Shown one piece after another: positions 15,780 through 23,247 of a DNA stretch of 64,000 nt (positions are counted from its first letter, which is position 1; every line of letters starts with the position of its first letter). The position numbers and the translations under genes are program-made. The stretch is from contig DPGI01000005.1 in the NCBI GenBank assembly GCA_003522085.1, positions 62,001-126,000 on the forward strand, in the 5' to 3' direction. This DNA is from Clostridiales bacterium (GTDB taxonomy: Bacteria; Bacillota; Clostridia; Christensenellales; UBA1242). The notes below the pieces were generated by a model. It made no database searches. It was not told the DNA's origin and saw only the letters and a program-made list of their open reading frames with translations.

Positions 15780-15941
15780 GAAAATTACGCAAATTTGTTT
15801 TAAAAAACATTTTTTACAAAAATGCCCTATTTTAGGGTAATTTTGCCGTCATAAATAAGTTATTTTAATGTCAATGTGGCGTCAAATTTCGACATTTTTG
15901 TAAAAAAATCGCAAAAACGATTAAATTTTTGGCACTAAGGT

Positions 15942-15970
15942 TTGACTATTAAAATATCCAATTTTATAAT
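15942..15970 (+). promoter_or_regulatory. SigA-type promoter for the sigma-like HTH gene
   Basis: TTGACT (15942-15947), 17 bp, TATAAT (15965-15970). The gap between the tRNA promoter and this site also has a small dyad, CCCTA-TTT-TAGGG at 15825-15837, of unknown meaning, and nothing else that I can support. Confidence 0.75.
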
Positions 15971-16003
15971 TTTAGCAGTGAAAATAAAAGGGGAGATTTA
16001 GAT

Positions 16004-16510
16004 ATGCAAAATCACATTTGGGGCAAAACACTTCTTTCAGCTTATCGTTTTTTAGAGCGTATTGCAGGAGCAATAGACAAAATAATTGAGAAAAAAGCAC
16101 TTGCTTCTTCTTGGGCAACTTCGTTCAGCAGTGTGGCAAACAGCACTTTAGAGCTTGCTGACCAAATCATCGAACTTTCCGAGCGCAAAGTAAAGTTAAT
16201 CAATATCAAATTGTTGATTGAAAAAGCGTTAAAAAAGCTTGATAAAAAAGACGCGAAAATTTTAATTTGCAAGTATTTTGATAAGATGGGACCTGAAGAA
16301 ATTATCGCTTCGTTTGGCCTTTCGCGCCGCTCATATTTCAGACGCATACAAGATGCCGAATCAAGTTTTGAGTCATCGTGCGCGTCGCTTGGTTTTCCGA
16401 TATCTCGTCTGCAAACTTATCTTGACAGCGAAGAATGGATTAAGCAAATTGCAGCTACATTTCAAGCAAAACAAGCCAAAGAAAAAAAGGGCAGCGCCCT
16501 TTCAATTTAA
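16004..16510 (+). CDS. sigma-70 region 4-like HTH protein, possibly phage-derived
   Basis: The 168-residue protein is mostly helical. Residues about 80-128 look like a sigma region 4 helix-turn-helix: L-D-K-K-D-A-K-I-L-I-C-K-Y-F, then E-E-I-I-A-S-F-G-L-S-R-R-S-Y-F-R-R-I. No region 2 is present, so it is not a full sigma factor. Proteins of this size and layout often control late genes in Firmicutes phages and sit just before terminase genes. Here a terminase large subunit lies 0.9 kb downstream, separated by a gene on the other strand. It overlaps that convergent gene by 9 bp. The call of regulator is by fold; the target is unknown. Confidence 0.6.
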   Translation: MQNHIWGKTLLSAYRFLERIAGAIDKIIEKKALASSWATSFSSVANSTLELADQIIELSERKVKLINIKLLIEKALKKLDKKDAKILICKYFDKMGPEEIIASFGLSRRSYFRRIQDAESSFESSCASLGFPISRLQTYLDSEEWIKQIAATFQAKQAKEKKGSALSI

Positions 16511-17305
16511 GTCATCTTCATTAAATTCATAATAATCTCTTCCTCTTTTAAGTGGTGGAGATTTTTCTTTTCTGCCTTTGGCAAAAAGTCTGCGTTTTTT
16601 CGGACTTAAAATCAAATACAAAATCACAAGGCAAGGCAGCGAAACACCCAAAATAATCATTGCTTTTGACGTATCGCTCAGTCCACCGCCGCTAGGCAAA
16701 TCGCCCGAAAAGTTAAGTGGAGTTGTTATTTCGGGAAAGTATTCCATGTTTTCGCTTGCAAGCGTCAAATTGTCACAAAAATATGAAAACGCATAACCTT
16801 TGATTTCTTCGCCGCCGTTAGAAAGCGAGCAATAATACCATTTATTTGTTGATTTCGGAAACAGTTCGTCGCCATAGCAAGTTCCATAAAGCACAACATT
16901 TTCTTGCAAAAAACTCAGTTTTCCACACTTTGCTGCGCCGGCCATTGGTGCTGAAAACACGTCAAGGCCGTTTTGTGCAAACGCCCGAAAACTTTGACTG
17001 GCATATGGCGTCGAAGGCACGCCGTCCATAGGCGTCACTTCATCTTTTTTAACATAGCCTTGAAGCGAAGCATACTTGGCGTAATAAAAGTCATCTTTTT
17101 CGTTTATAAGCAGCACGAAATACGAGTTTGGCAAGATAAAAAGTTTACTCTCTTCGCTGTCGTTAGGGCTTGAGTAAAAATAGATATTTTCGCTTAAAAC
17201 CTTTGCAAAATAAGTCTTGTTTTGACCGCTCACAGCAAAAGTTGTGCCCGTTTGCGAAGGCCACAAAATGAATAAAAATGAAAATAGAACAATCAACAAT
17301 TTCAT
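16502..17305 (-). CDS. secreted, membrane-anchored protein with SH3-like domains
   Basis: The 267 residues start with a signal peptide (M-K-L-L-I-V-L-F-S-F ... T-F-A-V-S-G). Two bacterial SH3-like regions follow at about 30-90 and 105-180, each with Y-x-S/A-P-N/M and a G-Y-V or G-Y-A strand. After a Pro/Gly linker comes a C-terminal membrane helix (about 208-230) and a Lys/Arg-rich cytoplasmic tail. It therefore sits outside the cell on a single C-terminal anchor, and SH3-like domains commonly bind cell-wall peptides. It is not part of a visible operon and separates the sigma-like gene from the terminase. Function unknown. Confidence 0.65.
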   Translation of the reverse strand: MKLLIVLFSFLFILWPSQTGTTFAVSGQNKTYFAKVLSENIYFYSSPNDSEESKLFILPNSYFVLLINEKDDFYYAKYASLQGYVKKDEVTPMDGVPSTPYASQSFRAFAQNGLDVFSAPMAGAAKCGKLSFLQENVVLYGTCYGDELFPKSTNKWYYCSLSNGGEEIKGYAFSYFCDNLTLASENMEYFPEITTPLNFSGDLPSGGGLSDTSKAMIILGVSLPCLVILYLILSPKKRRLFAKGRKEKSPPLKRGRDYYEFNEDDLN

Positions 17306-17368
17306 AGCAAAATTATATCGTCAAAAAATGAAAATTTAAAATAAAAACATGTCATAAAGGGGGGAGAG

Positions 17369-18805
17369 ATGTCGCAAATAATAGAAAAGATTAAAGCGAT
17401 TGATGCCGAAATAAAACGCCGCGAAGAAAGTGATAACTTGCTTCGCTACAACACCGGCGATAAGATACATTTAAAACAGGTTGCATTTCATAAATGCACA
17501 AAACGCAATCGTTGGGTCTTCGGTGGAAATCGCAGCGGCAAAAGCGAGTGCGGTGCGGCCGAAGTTGTCTATCTTGCCCGCGGCAATCATCCATATAAGC
17601 CCAACAAAAAAGAAGGCGTCGAAGGCTGGGTTGTGTCACTTTCACGTCAAGTCCAAAGAGATGTTGCACAGCAAAAAATACTGCATTATCTAAATCCAAA
17701 GTGCATCGAAAAAATAGTCATGACATCTGGCCGAGCCGACAGCCCCGAAAGCGGTATAATTGATTTCATTTTAGTGCGCAATGAGTTTGGAAATCTCAGC
17801 AAAATTGGTTTTAAAAGTTGCGACCAAACTCGCGCAAAATTTCAAGGTTCATCGCTTGATTTTGTGTGGTTTGATGAAGAGCCGCCATTCGATATTTATC
17901 GCGAATGCCAGATGCGTGTGCTTGATAAACAAGGCGAAATATTTGGAACGATGACCCCGCTAAAAGGGCTGACATGGGTTTATAAAGAAATCTATCTAAA
18001 CGCAAATAATTCGCCAGAAGTATGGCATGAAAGTATGTCTTGGCACGACAATCCCTTTCTTTCAAAAACCGAAATTGACTTCTTTTCGTCGTGCCTGCCC
18101 GAAGATGAACTCGCCAGCCGTCGTGACGGTAAATTTACTGCTCTTGGCGGTCAAGTTTATCCTGAGTTTGACGAAAACGTGCACATCATTGAGCCCTTTG
18201 ATGTTCCGCTTGAATGGCAAGACAACATTTCAATCGACCCAGGTCTAAACAACCCGCTTTCCGCGCATTGGTATGCAGTTGATTTTGATGGAAACGTCTA
18301 TGTCGTCGCCGAGCACTTTGAAGCTAAAAAAGACGTTGTTTATCACGCTGAAAGACTCAAACAAATTTCTCAGCGCTTATCGTGGAAAAGAGAGCGCAAC
18401 GGAATGCTTGGCGCACTTATCGACAGCGCAGCAACTCAGCGCACGTTAGCGGCAACGAAAAGCGTTGTCGAACTGTTTTATGACAATGGCATCTTGGTCA
18501 ATCCGCGAGTCAACAAAGATATGTTCAGCGGCATTTCAACAGTCAAACGCTATTTAAAAGACGGCGAAGGCAAGCCGCATTTGTTTATATTCAAAAATTG
18601 CACAAATTTAATTCGAGAGTTTAAATCATACTGGTGGGGCGATCAGGATCTACCAATAAAAAATGATGACCACAGTTTGGACGAACTTAGATATTATTTA
18701 ATGTCAAAACCAAAAATACCTCAAAAAAATGAAATAAAAAATGAATTATATGAAGAAAAAATGCGTTTAATGCGCAAATTAAAGGCGAAAAAAACAAGAT
18801 TTTGA
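17369..18805 (+). CDS. phage terminase large subunit, stand-alone
   Basis: TerL packages phage DNA: an N-terminal ATPase drives translocation and a C-terminal RNase H-like nuclease cuts. In this 478-residue protein I see Walker A G-G-N-R-S-G-K-S (about 51-58), Walker B F-V-W-F-D-E-E (about 165-171), a coupling motif G-T-M-T-P-L-K-G, and nuclease acidic residues in S-I-D-P-G (about 289), L-I-D-S-A (about 351) and H-S-L-D-E-L (about 436). Everything needed looks intact. It has a strong AAGGGGGGAGAG site. No portal, capsid, small terminase or tail gene is near. Its codon use resembles the surrounding chromosome, which suggests long residence. It is either the last intact relic of a prophage or a kept, repurposed gene. 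Confidence 0.88.
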   Translation: MSQIIEKIKAIDAEIKRREESDNLLRYNTGDKIHLKQVAFHKCTKRNRWVFGGNRSGKSECGAAEVVYLARGNHPYKPNKKEGVEGWVVSLSRQVQRDVAQQKILHYLNPKCIEKIVMTSGRADSPESGIIDFILVRNEFGNLSKIGFKSCDQTRAKFQGSSLDFVWFDEEPPFDIYRECQMRVLDKQGEIFGTMTPLKGLTWVYKEIYLNANNSPEVWHESMSWHDNPFLSKTEIDFFSSCLPEDELASRRDGKFTALGGQVYPEFDENVHIIEPFDVPLEWQDNISIDPGLNNPLSAHWYAVDFDGNVYVVAEHFEAKKDVVYHAERLKQISQRLSWKRERNGMLGALIDSAATQRTLAATKSVVELFYDNGILVNPRVNKDMFSGISTVKRYLKDGEGKPHLFIFKNCTNLIREFKSYWWGDQDLPIKNDDHSLDELRYYLMSKPKIPQKNEIKNELYEEKMRLMRKLKAKKTRF

Positions 18806-18842
18806 AATATTTTTTACATTTGTTTGGAAAAATAAAATAAAT

Positions 18843-21233
18843 ATGATAAATTTAAATAGTAAGGAAAATATAAAAAATATGAAAAAAATATATTCATTTT
18901 TAATTTGTTTTTTACTTGCAATTTTGGCTCTCACTCCGCTTGTTACAAAAAGCGGTGAAAATTTAGATACCATTTATGCTGATGGCGAAAATCAAATCAC
19001 CGTTTCGTCGGTAAGTGAACTTCGCGATATTGCCACAAAAGTCAATTCGGGCGAAGATACATATTCAGGCAAAACAATTCTTCTTACCAAAGACTTATTA
19101 GATGTCGGAACATGGACGCCAATCGGCCAAAAAGGAGCACCTTTCAAAGGCGTGTTTGACGGGCAGGGGCATACAATCTCAGGCATATCAGTCACAGACG
19201 GCCAAACCTATCAAGGTCTGTTTGGTTATGCAAGCGGCGCAACAATCAAAAACGTGTGCGTAAAAGATTTTACATCAACCAACCTTTACAATGCTGACGG
19301 AGTTTATGTTGGCTCAATTTTGGGCGCAGGCATTCAAAACACAACAATCGAAAGTTGCGAAGTTGATTCATCAGCATCAACCGATGCCGCATATGAAATC
19401 GTTTGCAATTCAGCAGTCGGCGGCGTAGTCGGCTATCTCGACGGTGGAAGAGTAACCAACACAAGTTCATTTATGAACGTCTATGCAACTTACAATCTCC
19501 GCAATGAATACACAATAAAAATCGGTGGTTTTGCAGGCAGAGTCGAAAACAGCATTTTTGTAAAAGCGTCATCATTTGGCGGCGTTAAAATTGAATATTC
19601 AGGCGAAGAAGCTCCAACATTAGATTCAAAATTTTATGTTGGCGGATTTGCCGGCGAAATATCTGGAGACAGCACACAAATGTTTGACGGAGTTGTAGGG
19701 GGAACCATCTCAGCCATCAATAATTATCCAGACACACAAACAATGGTTGTGGGCAGTGTTGCAGGCGCGCTCATCGACGCTCCAACAACAGGCAAAATGA
19801 CCTCAATCGCATACACACAAACTCGTGACGCATTCGGACAAAATAACAGCGGTTATTTGACTGCAAACAATTATATTATGCAGGTTTCTGAAGGCTTAAT
19901 CTCAGCGCAAGCATTCTATCAATCAGATTCATACACTTATGAGATGAACGGCGCACAATACACCTTTGTTTGGAGCCAAGGCACCAATAAATGGGATTTC
20001 GACAGCGTATGGGTAATGGCAAATGATAAATTGCGCTTGCAAATTTTCCAATTCTTTGACCTTTCACTTGCTGACTTTTTGGACAATGACGGCTTGCTTG
20101 AAAGAACAAGCGCAGCGCCAACGCCAGCCGACCCATCAAGAAAACCATATGCTTACAACGAAATAGTAAACATGTCAGTAAAATTCAAAAACAGCGAAAA
20201 CAACAAATATTATGACATATCTGACATTTTACTTAACGGACAAAGCCTTAACTTATCTGAATTTATCGAAACTACGTCACCAGATTATGGCACAGTTAAA
20301 ACATCAAAAACAGGAGAAATTACTTTCTATAAAGACGGCGACACCTTTCATTTGGATGTAAAAGCAACAAACTCAACCGAAGGCAAGTATTCGTTCAGAT
20401 TAAAAGCGATTGAATATAAAGTTTACATCATGTCTGACGAAAATGGGGCTGTGCGTTACAGTGGTTCATCAACACTTGCGCAAGTTCTCACTCGCGATAT
20501 GTCAGCGTCAAGCAATCAAATTTCAATCGAAGCAGTAAGCAACAAAAAATACAAGTTCAATGGCTGGTCAATCTATTATGAAGACTCAACAGCAGGCGAC
20601 AAAGAATATGACCAAAAACTCTGGAAAAAGCAATCAATTTCGCTCCCAGCAACAAACCCACTTGCAATCAAATTTGCAAACGGCGCATACAATCAAAACT
20701 TCTTGTTGATGGCAAATTTTGCGTTTGACCCATGCACATTTAGTTTTGCATTTGACTCGTCAATGATCGCAAAAATCACAGTTAACAACACCGATGTTGT
20801 TTCATCTTCGGGCGAAACAGTGACGCTCGACAAAAACGAAGCGGTTTCAATTAAAGTTTTTGTAAAAGAAGAAGTTGAATTTGACAGTGCAAACCTTGAA
20901 AAAGTAATCAAATCATTCTTCTCGCGTGACACACTTTCACTCAAACTCGACACCTATAAAGACTCAATCGATCCAACGTTAACGGTCTATGAATACACAT
21001 TCTCAACCTCATCGCTTGATTATGGTTCAGCATCAACTTTCAATTTCTCGCTCACAACAAAAATAGCCGAAAAAAAAGAAGACCCAAACACAACACTTTA
21101 CATTGTGCTAGGCAGTGTAGGCGGCGCACTTTTGCTTGCAGGAATTGGCATAACAATTTGGCTTGTAATGCGTAAAAAAGCTTATGGGAAAACAGCTGCG
21201 CCAAAAGACGACTATAAAAACTATTACTATTAA
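18843..21233 (+). CDS. large surface protein with GLUG-like beta-helix repeats and C-terminal anchor
   Basis: The protein has up to 796 residues. A signal peptide starts at Met13 (M-K-K-I-Y-S-F-L-I-C ...), so ATG 18879 is a possible true start; neither ATG has a well-spaced Shine-Dalgarno sequence. Residues about 45-330 contain GLUG-type segments such as F-K-G-V-F-D-G-Q-G-H-T-I and Y-Q-G-L-F-G-Y, with repeated V-G-G-V-V-G-Y / I-G-G-F-A-G-R strands, indicating a parallel beta-helix. The middle is beta-rich without a domain I can name. A membrane helix near residue 760-780 and a basic tail anchor the C-terminus. Such proteins act in adhesion or as surface layers; the ligand is unknown. Confidence 0.75.
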   Translation: MINLNSKENIKNMKKIYSFLICFLLAILALTPLVTKSGENLDTIYADGENQITVSSVSELRDIATKVNSGEDTYSGKTILLTKDLLDVGTWTPIGQKGAPFKGVFDGQGHTISGISVTDGQTYQGLFGYASGATIKNVCVKDFTSTNLYNADGVYVGSILGAGIQNTTIESCEVDSSASTDAAYEIVCNSAVGGVVGYLDGGRVTNTSSFMNVYATYNLRNEYTIKIGGFAGRVENSIFVKASSFGGVKIEYSGEEAPTLDSKFYVGGFAGEISGDSTQMFDGVVGGTISAINNYPDTQTMVVGSVAGALIDAPTTGKMTSIAYTQTRDAFGQNNSGYLTANNYIMQVSEGLISAQAFYQSDSYTYEMNGAQYTFVWSQGTNKWDFDSVWVMANDKLRLQIFQFFDLSLADFLDNDGLLERTSAAPTPADPSRKPYAYNEIVNMSVKFKNSENNKYYDISDILLNGQSLNLSEFIETTSPDYGTVKTSKTGEITFYKDGDTFHLDVKATNSTEGKYSFRLKAIEYKVYIMSDENGAVRYSGSSTLAQVLTRDMSASSNQISIEAVSNKKYKFNGWSIYYEDSTAGDKEYDQKLWKKQSISLPATNPLAIKFANGAYNQNFLLMANFAFDPCTFSFAFDSSMIAKITVNNTDVVSSSGETVTLDKNEAVSIKVFVKEEVEFDSANLEKVIKSFFSRDTLSLKLDTYKDSIDPTLTVYEYTFSTSSLDYGSASTFNFSLTTKIAEKKEDPNTTLYIVLGSVGGALLLAGIGITIWLVMRKKAYGKTAAPKDDYKNYYY

Positions 21234-21265
21234 AGATAGCAAAAAATTAAAAATTGCAAAAAAGT

Positions 21266-22465
21266 TTATTCTTCTCGATGATTTTTGCGATTGATAAATT
21301 TTTCGCTGTCACTAGCTTTATAAATCACATCACTTCCATACTTGGAGGTGATGTTTTTTATTCCAATAGCGGTCTTGCTAGGCTTTTCGTCAAAAAATGA
21401 AATTTGCTTAGCCTTGTCAATTTTGTCAAGATTTGTTATGTTAACGCGAACGGCGCGAATAGGCAATGAATAATCATAAAAGCTATCCAAAATTTGCATA
21501 GCATGCGCAGTTATGGTTTCGCTTGCAAAGCATGGTGCATAAGATGCGGACTTGCCATAACGCTTCAATTCATTTGACTTAATCGAAATACTTATGGTCT
21601 TGCCTTCAAAGTGTCCGGCGATAAGACGTTTGCTGATTTTTTCCGCCAAAAAAGCGACCACTTTTTCAATATCTTCGCGCTTTTGAATATCTTTTATAGT
21701 GGTTGTCCCGTTGCCAACGCTCTTTGGCGCTGGTTGGTCATAATAGCACATAACTTTGTCTTCTTCGCTGCCGCGCAAATTTTGCAGCAGTTTCACGCCT
21801 GTTATGCCCAAAAGGTCGTGAATATAACTTTCTTTCAGCGCGCAAAATTCGCCGATAGTGTTTATATTTATAAGTTTAAATTTGCTGTTAAGCCTTCTTC
21901 CAATCCCAACAATCGAGTTGAGTGGCAGGTGATAAGCAATCTCTTTAAATTTATCTTTTGGAATCACAGTCACTGCATCTGGCTTTTTCAAATCTGAGCC
22001 AAGTTTAGCGTAAATTTTCGAAAACGAAACGCCCACCGAAACGGTGAATCCAAACTCTTTCTTAATGCGTTCTTTAATCTCATAAGCAATTTCTTCGCCC
22101 GTCTTTCCAAGCACTTTAAGCGACGGCGTCACATCAAGCCAGCATTCGTCAAGTCCCAGTGGTTCAACCAAATCGGTGTATTGCAAATAAACTTCATGCA
22201 AACGCTGTGAAATGTTTTCATAAAGACCGTAATGGGGAGAAAGGCAAACAAGTTCTGGGCAAATTCTTTTCGCTTCAAAAATTGTCTGACCTGTCTGAAC
22301 GCCGCTCTTTTTTGCTATTTCGTTTTTGGCAAGAATAATGCCCGTTCTTTTTTCTGGGTCACCTGCAACAGCCACGGGCTTGTCTTTAAGTTCGGGGCGG
22401 GTGGCGCATTCAACCGAAGCAAAAAAATTGTTGACATCAGAATGCAAAATAGTCCTTTCAATCAT
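21266..22465 (-). CDS. dinB: DNA polymerase IV (Y-family)
   Basis: This is an error-prone translesion polymerase of 399 residues. The palm has S-D-V-N-N-F-F-A-S-V-E with the first catalytic Asp, and D-E-C-W-L-D-V with the second acidic pair. The steric-gate Phe lies in N-F-F-A. A-K-L-G-S-D-L-K-K-P is the usual finger-palm motif, followed by helix-hairpin-helix V-G-I-G-R-R-L and a little-finger domain. The start ATG follows GGGAGGCG. The gene is monocistronic and divergent from the amidohydrolase-like gene; their start regions share about 75 bp. No LexA box is evident to me. Confidence 0.93.
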   Translation of the reverse strand: MIERTILHSDVNNFFASVECATRPELKDKPVAVAGDPEKRTGIILAKNEIAKKSGVQTGQTIFEAKRICPELVCLSPHYGLYENISQRLHEVYLQYTDLVEPLGLDECWLDVTPSLKVLGKTGEEIAYEIKERIKKEFGFTVSVGVSFSKIYAKLGSDLKKPDAVTVIPKDKFKEIAYHLPLNSIVGIGRRLNSKFKLININTIGEFCALKESYIHDLLGITGVKLLQNLRGSEEDKVMCYYDQPAPKSVGNGTTTIKDIQKREDIEKVVAFLAEKISKRLIAGHFEGKTISISIKSNELKRYGKSASYAPCFASETITAHAMQILDSFYDYSLPIRAVRVNITNLDKIDKAKQISFFDEKPSKTAIGIKNITSKYGSDVIYKASDSEKFINRKNHREE

Positions 22466-22494
22466 TTGCTTTCGCCTCCCAAAAAATGTATAAT
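22466..22494 (+). promoter_or_regulatory. Promoter for the amidohydrolase-like gene and tex cluster
   Basis: TTGCTT (22466-22471), 17 bp, TATAAT (22489-22494). The -35 overlaps the ribosome-binding region of the divergent dinB gene. Confidence 0.6.
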
Positions 22495-22539
22495 ATGAAT
22501 GTAATTATTCTCTAATATTTTACAAGTTAAAGGAAATTT

Positions 22540-23247
22540 ATGCAACAAAATATGCTACAAAACTTTACAAATTCATTTTGCATAGATGGCGAAGGTGTGA
22601 TAGAAAAAAACGTCGCAGCAGGTGTCAAAACGCTTAATTTGTTGACGTCAAATCCGCTTTTGGCCGCAAAAAAATATCAACAACACTCTCTCGCAGGCAA
22701 AATCATAGTCAAACCTGACGAGATTAAATTCTCAACAATAAAAAAACTGCAAAAACAAGGCATTGACCTTGCATTATATATTGATTTATCTTGTTATGAT
22801 GAAAAGCAACTAGAAAAATTTTCGGCATTAAATATGCCTGTTTTTATTCCGCTTTTTGACAACTTAAAAAAGACGGGAGAAATCGCCAGCCAGTATGGCA
22901 TCTCGCCCGCAAAACTGATTGAAGATATGGGATTTTTAGACCGCGATTGCACAATAGTCGGCGGCGAATATGCCGACAAAGACGACCTTGAAATTTTGGG
23001 CTTATATGGCGCGAAAATGGCGGTTTGTCCAATCTTTCAGTCGCAGCAAGGTGAAACCTTTTCAAACGTTGTGCTCATGCAAAAAATGGGGCTTAAAGTG
23101 CAGTTAGGCAGCGGCGGAAATGCTGAAATCAACATGACAGGCGAAGCCAACTATCTTTATCTTACAACGTTGTCACTGCTTGAAAACCCACAAGCGGTGT
23201 CGCGCGAAGAAATACAAAGAATGACAGGAGAAAATTATGAAAATTGA
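22540..23247 (+). CDS. amidohydrolase-fold protein without metal ligands
   Basis: The 235 residues resemble the C-terminal two-thirds of TrzN/MtaD-type amidohydrolases (chlorohydrolase or SAH deaminase family): Y-G-I-S-P-A-K-L-I-E-D-M-G-F-L, then a strand where active enzymes have H-C, then A-V-C-P-I-F-Q-S and a loop where they have G-T-D. Here the H-C position is G-G-E and the G-T-D position is G-S-G-G, and the N-terminal H-x-H is absent. It therefore cannot be a normal metal hydrolase. It may be a binding protein, or a decayed gene kept for translation coupling: it overlaps tex by 11 nt. The start follows AAAGGAAA. Confidence 0.6.
   Translation: MQQNMLQNFTNSFCIDGEGVIEKNVAAGVKTLNLLTSNPLLAAKKYQQHSLAGKIIVKPDEIKFSTIKKLQKQGIDLALYIDLSCYDEKQLEKFSALNMPVFIPLFDNLKKTGEIASQYGISPAKLIEDMGFLDRDCTIVGGEYADKDDLEILGLYGAKMAVCPIFQSQQGETFSNVVLMQKMGLKVQLGSGGNAEINMTGEANYLYLTTLSLLENPQAVSREEIQRMTGENYEN

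Noticed and set aside
16004..18805. An active prophage
   Set aside because: Only a terminase large subunit and one HTH gene are found; no structural, lysis or integration genes.
18843..21233. Toxin or polymorphic effector reading of the large surface protein
   Set aside because: It has a signal peptide, GLUG-like repeats and a C-terminal anchor, with no toxin domain or immunity gene beside it.
21611..21997. Plus-strand frame inside dinB
   Set aside because: It lies entirely opposite a well-conserved polymerase gene, with no ribosome binding site or recognisable domain.
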